From Streptomyces sp. DHE7-1 (lineage in GTDB: Bacteria; Actinomycetota; Actinomycetes; Streptomycetales; Streptomycetaceae): 64,000 nucleotides of DNA. How positions within the stretch are numbered: the first letter of the stretch is position 1; every line of letters begins with the position of its first letter. Where the stretch lies: assembly GCA_016432725.1 (NCBI GenBank), contig JACJDG010000003.1, forward strand, positions 620,001 through 684,000, in the 5' to 3' direction. A program made the position numbers and the translations under genes. The notes under the pieces were generated by a model that worked only from the letters and a program-made list of their open reading frames with translations, searched no databases and was not told the DNA's origin. Shown here in pieces: positions 21,389 to 30,825 of the stretch.

Positions 21389-23160
21389 CTCCCCGGCCCG
21401 GGCCGGCAGCGCCGTCGCTGGTCGTCGACGCGTTCCGTGTACCCCTGGGCGTCCAGATGCTCCAGCAGCGGTACGGCCACCCGGCGCGTGGTGTCCAGGG
21501 CGCGCCGGGCCTCGCTCAGCGTGAACGGCTGCGGCAGCCGGCGCAGTTCCGCGGCGGCCGCGGCGTCCGCCCCGGGCAGCAGCACGATGCCGTCGGCGAT
21601 CCGCAGCAGGGCGCCGGTGGCGACGGCGGCGGCCAACGGCGCGCCGGTCAGGCCCAGTCGGGTCAGCCGGCCGGCCTCGGGCGCGCGGAAGGGCGTCCGG
21701 GTCAGATCCCCGCGCACGGCGTCCACGGCCGCCCGGACGGGCGGGGCAGCGCGGGCCGGACGGCGTCGGCGTCGTACAACCGGCCCTGGTGCTCGCGGAG
21801 TCGGGGGCCGCCCGGACGAGGGCGTCCACCAGGGCGCGGTCGGGCAGACCCAGCAGACGGCGGGCCGCCTCGGCGGGGAGGCCGGGTTCCAGCGGGTGCG
21901 TGCCGGCGTACCGGCCGACCTCGGCGGCCAGCCGGTCCCCGAGGCCCGTCCAAACCGTCTCGTCGGCCAGCCAGTCCCCCGCGACGGGTTCGGACGGCGG
22001 CCGCACGCCCATGGCGAGCAGGTCGCGGCGCCGGACCAGACCCCGGCGGCGCAGTTCGGCGGCGCCGTCGGGGTGGCCTGTCGTCGCGGCGAGCTCGGCC
22101 GCGCGGGTACGGGCGGCGCCCCGCCGGGTCAGGCGCGGCGGGCGTACGTCGAGGACGGTGACGCCGCAGGGGGTGCGGCTGCCGCCGGGTTCGCGGAGCA
22201 CCGCCCGGTCTCCGATCCGCAGGGGCAGGGTCCGGTGCAGGGTGAGCCGGGCGGTGTCCTCGCCCAGCGGGCGGACGGTCGCCGGGACGGCGGCCGAGCC
22301 GATGTGCAGGGTGACCGAGCGGGGCAGGTCGCGGACGGGCTCGCCGGTGATCCGGACGTCGGCGGTGCCGGTCGTCAGCCAGCGGTCCGGGGTCAGCAGT
22401 GCCTGGCCGCGCCGCAGTCCGCCGGCCCCCGGCCCGTGCACGTTGACGGCGACCCGGGCCACCGCGCCGGCCTCCGTCCGGTCCTCGTGCAGGGTCTGCA
22501 GGCCGCGCACCCGCAGCACGTCCCCGGCCGCGGTGACCAGCCGGTCGCCGACGCGCAGGGTGCCCGCGCCGAGCGTGCCGGTGACCACGGTGCCGTGGCC
22601 GCGCACGGTGAAGGCCCGGTCCAGCCACAGGCGTATGTCGGCCTCAGTGTCGGGTGCGGGCAGCTCGGCCGTCAGTGCCGCCAGTTCGGCGCGCAGGGCG
22701 TCGAGTCCGGCGCCGGTGACCGCGCTGACGGCCACGGACCGCGCCGGGCCGAGGGAGGTGGCGGCGAGTCGCTCGGCGGCGTCCGCGCGCACCGGCTCGG
22801 GGTCGGCGAGGTCGCTGCGGGTCACCGCGAGGACGGCGTGCCGGACGCCGAGCGCGTCGAGGATCGCCAGGTGCTCCTGCGACTGGGGCTGCCAGCCCTG
22901 GTCGGCGGCGACGACGAACAGCACGGCGGGCACCGGGCCGGCACCGGCGAGCATGGTCGCGACGAAGCGCTCGTGTCCGGGCACGTCGACGAAGGCGAGG
23001 TACTCGCCGTCCGGTTCGAGCCGCGTCCACACGAAGCCGAGGTCGAGGGTCAGCCCCGGCGGCGCTCCTCCTCGTAGCGGTCCGGCTCCATACCGGTGAG
23101 CGCCCGCAGCAGGGTGGACTTTCCGTGGTCCACGTGGCCGGCGGTGGCGAGGACGTGCAC
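21331..23160 (-). CDS. selB: Selenocysteine-specific elongation factor SelB (three frame breaks)
   Basis: A GTPase of about 610 residues that delivers Sec-tRNA to UGA codons marked by SECIS. G1 motif GHVDHGKST at residues 9-17, G3 DVPGHERF, then an EF-Tu-like beta-barrel pair (TVVTGTLGAGTL, GQALLTPDRW) and winged-helix repeats at the C-terminus that grip the mRNA hairpin. GTG 23160 follows GGAGAGG, with the selA stop 5 bp earlier: a translationally coupled selA-selB pair. Single-base losses fit at 23054-23058, 21793-21797 and 21743-21746. The last 26 codons run antisense through the tRNA-Sec gene and stop opposite its anticodon, so the true end may be somewhat upstream. Confidence 0.88.
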
Positions 23161-23165
23161 GGCGC

Positions 23166-24505
23166 CTACCTCTCCGCGGCCGGGCGGGCCGCCCGTACGG
23201 CCCCGGCCAGCAGTTCGTCGTCCTCCGGCGGCACGGCCCGCAGGTCGAGCAGGCACCGCCCGGCCTCCAGCCGGCCCACCACGGGATCCGGCCGATGCGC
23301 AGGGCCGCGGCGTACGGCTCGGGCAGCGACAGCGCGGCGCTGGGCAGCGTGACCCCGGGCGCCCCTCCCCCGCCGACCGTGGCGGCTCCGGCGACGGCCC
23401 GGACGTCGATCCCGTCGGCCCCCAGGGCGGCGGCGAGCCGGTCGGCGCGGTCCTCGAGACCGGCCGGGTCGGCGGTGAGGGCGGTGGCGGTCGGAGTGGG
23501 CGGTCCGGTGAGCGTGGCCTCCAGGGCGGCCAGGGTGAGCTTGTCGACCCGCAGGGCGCGGGCCAGCGGGTGCCTGGCCAGGGCGCGCACGAGGTCGGTG
23601 CGGCCGAGCAGCAGCCCGCACTGGGGGCCGCCGAGCAGTTTGTCGCCGCTCGCGGTGACGAGGGCGGCCCCGGCGGCGAGGGCCGTGGCGGCGTCGGGCT
23701 CCCCGGGCAGTTCCGGGTGCGGGGCGAGCAGCCCGGAGCCGATGTCCACGACGACGGGCACCGGGAGCCCGGCGAGTTCGCTCACCTCCGCGCCACGGGT
23801 GAATCCGGTGATGCGGAAGTTGGAGGGGTGCACCTTGAGGACGAAGCCGGTCGCGGGTCCGACGGCGGCGGCGTAGTCGGCGGCGGTGGTGCGGTTGGTG
23901 GTGCCGACCTCGCGCAGCCGGGCGCCGGTGGAGACCAGCAGGTCCGGCAGGCGGAAGCCGTCCCCGATCTCCACCATCTCGCCCCGGCTGATGACGATCT
24001 CCCGGCCGGCCGCGAGGGCGGTGGCGGCCAGTACGAGCGCGGCGGCCCCGTTGTTGACGACGTGCGCGGCGCCGGCGGCGGGGACGCGGCCGGCGAGCGC
24101 CGCCATGGCCGAGCGGCCGCGCCGGGCCCGTACCCCGGTCGCCAGGTCGAGTTCCACGTCGGTCGGCCCGGCGGCCGCCGCCACCGCCTGCCGGGCGGCC
24201 GCCGACAGCGGTGCCCGGCCGAGGTTGGTGTGCAGCAGGACGCCGGTCGCGTTGATCACCGGCCGGAGCCCGCCGGCCGTGCCGGGGAGCAGGGCGACGG
24301 CGGTGTCCGGGACCTGCTCCGGGGTGATGCCGCCCTCCCGCGCCCGGCCCTGCGCCCGCCGGACCGCGCCCTTGACCACATCCGCTCCGAGCCGCCCCAC
24401 GGCCTCGGCCAGCCGCGGGTCGCGCAGCACCACGTCGGTCCGCGGAATCCGCCGCCGGGCGTCACCACCACCGGTCCGCCCGACCGCCGGGCCTGGCGCG
24501 GGCAC
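23166..24505 (-). CDS. selA: L-seryl-tRNA(Sec) selenium transferase (frame break near 23282)
   Basis: A PLP enzyme that turns Ser-tRNA(Sec) into Sec-tRNA(Sec). Family marks: RPVINATGVLLHTNLGRAPL, VVNNGAAALVL, SRGEMVEIGDGFR, EVGTTNRT, KVHPSNFRITGF, VDIGSGLL and SGDKLLGGPQCG with the cofactor Lys. One base is missing near 23282 in the PVVG segment; the next frame gives the expected VVGRLEAGRCLLDLR end and a TAG at 23166. The catalytic core is unmistakable, but the start is not: GTG 24505 in frame lacks a ribosome site, and a Pro/Ala/Gly-rich open frame continues upstream to about 25023 after one more lost base. Cotranscribed with selB. Confidence 0.88.
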
Positions 24506-25125
24506 GACGGTGTCCGGGGTGGTTGCCGGGGCGCCGGCCTCTGTCGGGGGGCCGGCCGGAGTGCCGGCGTGTTCCGGGGGCCGGCCGGGGTCCCGGCGTC
24601 CTTCCGAGGCTTCGCCGGATGACCGGCGTCCACCTGGGTGCGTGCCGGAGCACCCGCGTCCGGTCCGTCCGGGACTCCGGAGCCGCGTCCCGCCCGAGCA
24701 CTCGCACCGACCCCGTCCCCATGCCGCCACCGGCCCGCCCCGGTCGCCCCGACGCCGACACCGCCCCCTTCGCCCGAGGGACCGTCCGCAGCGCCGCGGG
24801 CGGGCGCCGCGGTCTCCGGCCGCATGGCCCCACGCCCCGCACGCGGCCGGACGGAACCGGCGTCGTTCACGGAACCGGCCGGGGCATCGGCGTCGGGTCC
24901 GCACGGGACTCCGGAGCCGCGTCCGGCGGCGAGACCGGGGCACGGGCCCGCCGGGGCCCCGGAGCCGGTCCCGGGGGTGTCCGGGGTCCGGCCGTCCCTG
25001 CCGGGTGCCATCCGCTCCTCCATGCCGCCCCCGTTCCTCCGGGCCCGCCGTGCCCCTGAGGGCATCGCTCATCGTCCTCCAGTGCCCTTGCCCGGCCGTT
25101 CGACACGCCGGGTGGACCGGCCGTG
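24506..25125 (-). other. Low-complexity region, possible N-terminal extension of SelA
   Basis: This 620-bp stretch lies between selA and the MASE1 gene. On the minus strand it is open from ATG 25023 (or 25011, preceded by GGAGGAG) in the frame one base away from selA. It would encode about 190 disordered Pro/Ala/Gly-rich residues. A duplicated unit is visible (GRGSGVPCGPDADAPA and GRGSGVPDGPDAGAPA); the DNA copies share GGGACTCCGGAGCCGCGTCC near 24670 and 24903. If a single base was lost near 24430-24505, this is a SelA head; otherwise it is non-coding repeat DNA. Confidence 0.4.
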
Positions 25126-26131
25126 TCACGGGCCGCTGTCGGGTTCCCGCGGCCGGTCCTCGGAGCGCGGGGCGGCCGGGGCGGGGGTGTCTCGCCCGCG
25201 GTGAGGTGGGCCAGGACCTCCACCAGTTCCTTGCAGGCCTTCTCGACGGAACGCCGGGTGTTGCGCTGCTCGGTGATCACGGCGGACAGCAGCAGCGCGG
25301 TCAGTGCCATGGTCCCGTTGAAAGCCTGGAGTTTCGCCATGATCTCGACCCGGTTCAGCCCGGCGAAGGCGCCGGCGGCGTCCGTGGCCGTGACGGTGGC
25401 CAGGACAGAGGTCAACAGGGCGCAGGCCATGCTGCCGGCGAGCCGGAAGCGCAGCGCGGCCCAGATGATCAGCGGATAGACGAGGAAGAGCAGGCTGATC
25501 GAGCTGTAGGCGGCCAGCGGCACGATGGCGCAGGCGACGACGGCCAGCGCGGTGGCCTCCTTCCAGCGCCTCAGCGGTGGTGGCCAGCGGGTGCGCCGCA
25601 GCAGCAGGAGGACCGGCGTGACGAGCAGGACGCCCATGGCGTCGCCGACCCACCAGGCCAGCCAGACGGACCCGAAGGCGTGCGGGGCCAGCTTGTCGGT
25701 GAGGACGAGGATGCCGACGCCGAAGGTCGCGCTGATGGTCATGGCCGCCAGCGCACCGAGGAACACCAGGGCGAGCCCGTCGCGCAGCCGGCTGATCGTG
25801 GGGCGGAAGCCGTACCGGCGCAGCAGCAGAACCGCGACCACCGGTGCCACCGTCTGTCCGAAGAGGATGCCGATCACGTCCGGGCCCGGGGTACCGATCG
25901 ACCAGGTGGCGAACAGCGCGCCCACCGTGATGGCCGGCCAGCATCCGAGGCCGAAGAACAGCAGGGCGGCCACGGCCACCCGGTGGGCGGCCAGATCGGG
26001 GTGACGACGGCACCCTCGACGGCCAGATGGAGCAGGAGTCCGAGGCGCGCCGACCCGTAGTAGCAGGCGGCGACCGCCAGAAGCTGGACGGCGTAGCCGC
26101 CCGGCCGGCGCGGATCCTGGAATGGCACCAC
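25126..26131 (-). CDS. MASE1-domain membrane sensor protein (two frame breaks)
   Basis: An integral membrane protein of about 335 residues with eight or so hydrophobic helices: YAVQLLAVAACYYGSARLG, then PIWPPTG, LFFGLGCWPAITVGALFATW, and WLAWWVGDAMGVLLVTPVLL. The P-x-W-P-P-T-G and WVGDAxGxLLxTP patterns mark the MASE1 sensory domain, usually fused to kinases or cyclases. Here only a short helix (AVITEQRNTRRSVEKACKEL) follows, so no output domain is present. Start is GTG 26131 or 26128. Single-base losses fit at about 25981 and 25187, giving a stop at 25126. It lies 59 bp after the PP2C gene stop and is probably cotranscribed with it, suggesting a sensor/phosphatase pair. Confidence 0.7.
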
Positions 26132-26190
26132 AGCAGCAATCTCACACCGGTGGCCCTCCCTGTGCGAGGCGAGAGGCGTCCGGTCCCGCT

Positions 26191-27066
26191 CTATGGCTGA
26201 ACGCCGGACCGCTGCCGCGACCCTCCGGCCACCGCGTCCCGCCAGTGCGCGCCGGGTCCGTCGAGGCCCACGACCAGTACGGCGGCGTCGTCCTCGTGCC
26301 CCACGCTCTCGGCGCCCTTGATCACCGCGGCGGCCAGCGCGTGCGCCTCGAGGCCGGCGACGGCGGCGATGCCGGCGAGCCGGACCACCTGGTCGAGACC
26401 GTCCTCGATGGGGAGCGACGGCCCCTCGACCACGCCGTCGGTGAGCAGTACGAACACCCCGCCGGTGGTGAGCCGGTGCCGGGCGACGGGGTAGGCCGCG
26501 CCCTGCTGGATGCCGAGCGGCGGGCCTCCCTCGTCGTCCGCGACGCCCGACTTGCCGTCCGCGGTGGCCCAGACGAAGGGTATGTGCCCGGCCCGCGCGC
26601 TCTCCATGACGCCCGTGGCGGGGTCGAGCCGCATGAAGGTGCAGGTGGCGAACAGCTCGATGCCCAGCGAGAGCAGCAGTTCGTTGGTTCGGGCGAGGAC
26701 TTCGCCCGGCTCGGTGCTGACGGAGGCGAGGGCCCGCAACGCGGTCCGCACCTGGCCCATGAACGCGGCGGCCTCGATGTTGTGCCCCTGCACATCGCCG
26801 ATGGAGATGCCGATGCGGCCGTCGGGCAGGGTGAAGGCGTCGTACCAGTCGCCGCCCACGTTGAGCCCGTGGCAGGCGGGGGTGTAGCGCACCGCCAGGT
26901 GCAGACCGGGCGCGGTGGGCAGGTCCGGGGGGAGCATGCCGCGCTGCAGGGCGATGGCCAGCTCCACCTGGGTGCGCTGCAGCTCCGCGCGCTCGCGTGC
27001 CTGGGCGGTGAGCATCCCGAGCCGGACCAGCAGCTCGTCGTCGTCCATGGAGCGCTTGCGGGGCAT
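26191..27066 (-). CDS. SpoIIE/RsbU-type PP2C phosphatase
   Basis: A 291-residue soluble serine phosphatase. A helical linker (VELAIALQRGMLPPDLP) leads into the PP2C domain with VGGDWYDAF, IGDVQGHNIEAAAFM, LLLTDGVVE-type and HEDDAAVLVVGL metal-binding motifs, all acidic residues present. Note GHN in place of the usual GHG. Such enzymes dephosphorylate STAS antagonists and activate sigma factors. No sensory domain is fused; the MASE1 membrane protein encoded directly downstream could supply sensing. ATG 27066 has only a weak GGATG upstream. Full length and intact. Confidence 0.9.
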   Translation of the reverse strand: MPRKRSMDDDELLVRLGMLTAQARERAELQRTQVELAIALQRGMLPPDLPTAPGLHLAVRYTPACHGLNVGGDWYDAFTLPDGRIGISIGDVQGHNIEAAAFMGQVRTALRALASVSTEPGEVLARTNELLLSLGIELFATCTFMRLDPATGVMESARAGHIPFVWATADGKSGVADDEGGPPLGIQQGAAYPVARHRLTTGGVFVLLTDGVVEGPSLPIEDGLDQVVRLAGIAAVAGLEAHALAAAVIKGAESVGHEDDAAVLVVGLDGPGAHWRDAVAGGSRQRSGVQP

Positions 27067-27166
27067 CGATCACATCCGACTGGGCGGCACCCTTCTAGAG
27101 CAAACGCCTAGATTTTACCCATTCGTCGCGATTACCCCCAGAGGAGGAACCACCCGATCCGCGCGG

Positions 27167-27487
27167 TCAGCGGACCTCCGAGTCGATGCCGGTGACGAAC
27201 GCGGGACCCAGCGGCGCCGTCCGCTCGTCGAGCCCGGCGCCCCGCAGAGCGGAGTCCGCGAGCCGGCGGGCCTCCTCCTCGGCGTGCGGGCCGGTGTCCG
27301 CCTCGACGGTCAGACGGAGGGTGAAGGTGTTGTCCTCGTTGACGTTCAGTACGTCCAGGTCCTCGGCACTGCCCATCCGCGTGGTGTGCGGATCGGCCGG
27401 CCGGAGCGCCCGGCTCAGCCGCGCGCGGGCCTCGTCCCCGACTCCCGTCGTGAAGGTACCGGGCACGGTGATGACGTAGGTCGTCAT
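27167..27487 (-). CDS. Conserved hypothetical protein
   Basis: A 106-residue soluble protein beginning MTTYVITVPGTF. It has alternating short strands and helices with no Cys pairs, signal peptide or membrane segment; the segments LDVLNVNEDNTFTLRLTVEA and AEEEARRLADSALRGAGL look like a small alpha/beta (ferredoxin-like) fold. I do not recognise a family. AAAGGA sits upstream of the ATG, giving a clear start. The frame is continuous with the hydrolase remnant upstream, which probably arose because that gene lost its own stop. Confidence 0.65.
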   Translation of the reverse strand: MTTYVITVPGTFTTGVGDEARARLSRALRPADPHTTRMGSAEDLDVLNVNEDNTFTLRLTVEADTGPHAEEEARRLADSALRGAGLDERTAPLGPAFVTGIDSEVR

Positions 27488-27910
27488 GACGATCCTTTCC
27501 TCGGGCCTTCCACGCATACCCCGTTTCACGGCGTTCGCACGGCGCCGCGGAACCAGCGCCGCTCCGGATCGGACCCACCCGTCCAGCGCGGTCATGAACC
27601 CCTCGAAGTCGTCCCGGCAGAGGGTGTGGCCCGCGCCCGGCACCCTGCGCACCTCGAAGCCCCGCCGTGCCGGCTCCTCGGCCGTGGCGGGCGGTACGAG
27701 GCTGTTCGCGCCGGCCGGCACCACGAGCGACGGCACCACGGGCCGCGCCGGGGTCCGGCTGACCGCGTAGGTGTCGGGGAGGGCGTGGACGGTCGCCGCG
27801 TCCCGGTCGGCGATGGTCGCCGGTTCCACGTCCACGTCGGCCTCCTCCCAGCGCGGGTTGAGGCCCCGGATCACGCCCGGCGCGGCCGGTACGGCAAGTA
27901 CGGCCGGCAC
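27488..27910 (-). pseudogene. Remnant of an alpha/beta-hydrolase
   Basis: Upstream of and in frame with the gene at 27487 lies the C-terminal third of an alpha/beta-hydrolase. Visible are VVPSLVVPAGANSLVPP (the strand before the acid residue), GFEVRRVPGAGHTLCRDD (with the catalytic His in GAGHT) and FEGFMTALDGWV (the last helix). There is no nucleophile elbow (G-x-S-x-G) and no N-terminal half; a tract of short AGTACGGCCGGCAC-like repeats (27890-27920) marks the breakpoint. The usual stop after the final helix is also missing. I read this as a decayed gene rather than a fused domain. Confidence 0.55.
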
Positions 27911-27922
27911 AGCCGGCACGGC

Positions 27923-29127
27923 TCACAGCGGGGAGTGCGCCACCACCGTCACGTAGGCGCCGTAGAGCAGGGACGCGACGGCCAGGGCGCCGCCGACCAG
28001 CAGGGCCTGGGCCGGCCGCACCCGCCAGGTGCGGGCGAGTGCGCGGGCCGGCGGGATCAGCAGCGGGAAGACCGGGAGCAGGAAGCGGGGCTTGGAGGAG
28101 AAGGACCCCGAGCCGCCCAGCACCAGCAGCACCAGGACTCCCGCGAACACCACCAGGGCCAGCGGGGCGCGGTCCAGGCAGAGCAGCCCGAACAGGACCA
28201 CACCGATCAGGACGAGGAGCAGCGCGGCGGGGTAGACGACACCGCCGCCGTACAGGAACAGCAGCCGGAGGAAGCGCACGGCCCCCGCGCCGAAGTCGAA
28301 GCGCGACTCCCAGGCGCTCTGGACCGTGAAGTAGCCCCGGAACAGGTCGCCGGTCCGGGCGCCCACCCAGAGCACATAGGCGAGCCAGCCCAGTGGGGCG
28401 AGCAGGGCACCGGCCCACAGGGCGGCCGGCACCCGGCCGCGCCGGCGCAGCAGTTCGCGCGCGGCGGCGACCCGAGGGCCGCGGCCACGGCGAACCCGGT
28501 CGGCCGGGACAGTCCGGCCAGCGCGGCGAGCGAGCCGGCCCACAGCCAGCGGCCCCTGAGCAGGCAGTACAGGGACCAGACCGCGAGCGCGGCGAACAGG
28601 GACTCGGTGTAGGCGATGGTCAGCTCGACGGAGTGCGGCAGGACGGCCCACAGGGCGACCAGGGCGGTGGCGGCGCCCCGGCCGTAGAGGTGGTGGCCGA
28701 TGAGGTAGAGCCCGTACGCGGCCACGCCGGCAGCGGCCCAGGCGACCAGCAGCCCAGCCTGCCCGGGAGTGCACGGCAGCACCGTGAGCACGGCCCGGAC
28801 GAGTCCCGGATACAGGGGGAAGAAGGCCCAGTCGGTCTGCACCGCGCCGGACGGGGTGATCCAGATGAGGTGCCCGTAGCCGTGGGTGGCGATGTGCAGG
28901 TACCAGCGGGAGTCCCAGGAGTGGGCGAGGCTGCGGGTCAGGGTGCGGCCGGCGAGGTGGTCGGCGGCGATCACCACGAGGATCCCGGCGAGCCGTACCG
29001 CCGCGAACAGCGCGAGCGCCGCCAGGGCGCCCTCCGGCATCCGGTGCCGGGCCACCAGGGGCCCCGAGCGGCGGAGGGGACCGGACGGGGCGGCCGGATC
29101 GGGCCTGGGTACGGAAGACGTGCTCAC
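27923..29127 (-). CDS. PIG-V-like mannosyltransferase (frame break near 28472)
   Basis: A polytopic membrane glycosyltransferase of about 402 residues using a polyprenyl-phosphate sugar donor. The marker HSWDSRWYLHIATHGYGH, with the acidic residue of the catalytic loop, follows helix 1, and FFPLYPG comes in the next loop, the pattern of PIG-V/GT-C mannosyltransferases. At least nine further hydrophobic segments follow, with the SKPRFLLPVFPLLIP loop near the end. Chosen start: GTG 29127 with AAGG upstream. One base appears lost in the C run at 28471-28473. It probably mannosylates a cell-envelope glycan or protein; the acceptor is unknown. Confidence 0.75.
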
Positions 29128-29294
29128 GCCCCCGACCTTGGCCAGAGCGGTACGGGCGTGCAATGCGCGACCCGCGTGTCCCTGCCTCTTCCACCCTGAT
29201 TCAGGAACGGTGGCCCCCCTGCCGGGGACCCCCGGAAAGATCGAAGTAGGGTGTGGTTACCATATGAGCGCTGCCTAGCTCGAAAGATAGATCT

Positions 29295-30750
29295 GTGACT
29301 GTCAACGACGACTCGTTCACCAACTGGATGCACCGCGAGGAAACCGCGGAGTCCATGATCCCGATCATCGGAAAGCTGCACCGCGAGCGGGACGTGACCG
29401 TCCTGCTGCACAGCCGCTCCCTGGTGAACAAGTCGGTGGTCAGCATCCTGAAGACGCACCGCTTCGCCCGGCAGATCGCCGGTGAGGAGCTGTCGGTCAC
29501 CGAGACCATGCCGTTCCTCCAGGCCCTGACCACCCTCGACCTCGGGCCCTCCCAGATCGACCTCGGCATGCTGGCCGCCACCTACAAGGCCGACGACCGC
29601 GGTCTGAGCGTGGCGGAGTTCACCGCGGAGGCCGTCGCCGGCGCCACCGGCGCCGACAAGATCGAGCGCCGCGAGGCGCGCGACGTCGTCCTGTACGGTT
29701 TCGGCCGCATCGGCCGCCTCGTCGCCCGGCTGCTGATCGAGAAGGCCGGCTCGGGCAACGGCCTGCGGCTGCGCGCCATCGTCGTCCGCGGCGGGGGCGG
29801 CCGTGCCGCCGAGGATCTCGTCAAGCGCGCCTCGCTGCTGCGCCGCGACTCCATCCACGGCCAGTTCCAGGGCACCATCACGGTGGACGAGGACAACAGC
29901 ACGATCGTCGCCAACGGCAACGCGATCAAGGTCATCTACGCCGACGACCCGTCGCACATCGACTACACCGAGTACGGCATCCGGGACGCCATCCTCATCG
30001 ACAACACGGGCAAGTGGCGCGACCGCGAGGGTCTGTCCGAGCACCTGCGCCCGGCATCGACAAGGTCGTGCTGACCGCGCCCGGCAAGGGCGACGTCCCG
30101 AACATCGTGCACGGCGTCAACCACGACACGATCAAGCCCGACGAGCGGATCCTGTCCTGCGCGTCCTGCACCACCAACGCGATCGTCCCGCCGCTGAAGG
30201 CGATGGACGACGAGTACGGCGTGCTGCGCGGTCACGTGGAGACCGTCCACTCGTTCACCAACGACCAGAACCTGCTGGACAACTACCACAAGGCCGACCG
30301 TCGCGGCCGCTCCGCGCCGCTCAACATGGTGATCACCGAGACCGGTGCCGCCTCGGCCGTGGCGAAGGCGCTGCCCGACCTCAAGGCGCCGATCACCGGC
30401 AGCTCGATCCGCGTCCCGGTGCCGGACGTCTCGATCGCGATCCTGAACCTCCAGCTGGCCCGTGAGACCACCCGCGAGGACGTCCACGACTACCTGCGGA
30501 ACGTGTCGCTGACCTCGCCGCTCAAGCGCCAGATCGACTTCACCACGGCGCCCGACGCGGTCTCCAGCGACTTCATCGGCTCGCGCCACGCCTCGATCGT
30601 GGACGCCGGCGCCCTCAAGGTGGAGGGGACAACGCGATCCTCTACCTCTGGTACGACAACGAGTTCGGCTACTCCTGCCAGGTCGTCCGGGTCGTCCAGC
30701 ACGTCTCGGGCGTCGAGTACCCGACCTACCCGGCGGCGACGGCGGTCTGA
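29295..30750 (+). CDS. gap: Glyceraldehyde-3-phosphate dehydrogenase, long form (two frame breaks)
   Basis: A glycolytic NAD(P)-dependent enzyme of about 485 residues. Residues about 130-290 give the Rossmann domain (VVLYGFGRIGRLVAR); the catalytic Cys is in SCASCTTNAI, the paired His in ETVHSFTNDQ, and WYDNEFGYS closes the fold. A helical head of about 128 residues with no counterpart in the ordinary 335-residue GAPDH precedes it (MIPIIGKLHRERDVTVLL, VNKSVVSILKTHRFARQI), typical of the long actinobacterial/proteobacterial paralog. GTG 29295. Bases seem lost near 30053 and 30628. Ends at a shared terminator. The long paralog's metabolic role (glycolysis versus gluconeogenesis) is not certain. 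Confidence 0.9.
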
Positions 30751-30772
30751 CGCCGCGGCGCCCAGCGCACAC

Positions 30773-30808
30773 GAAGGCCGCCGACCGGGCTCCCGGCCGG
30801 CGGCCTTC
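30773..30808. terminator. Bidirectional hairpin terminator
   Basis: GAAGGCCGCCG (30773-30783) pairs perfectly with CGGCGGCCTTC (30798-30808), with a further CCGG/CCGG inner pairing. It sits 22 bp after the GAPDH stop and 17 bp before the convergent collagenase stop. Confidence 0.8.
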
Positions 30809-30825
30809 GCGCACGGCGCTCGCGG

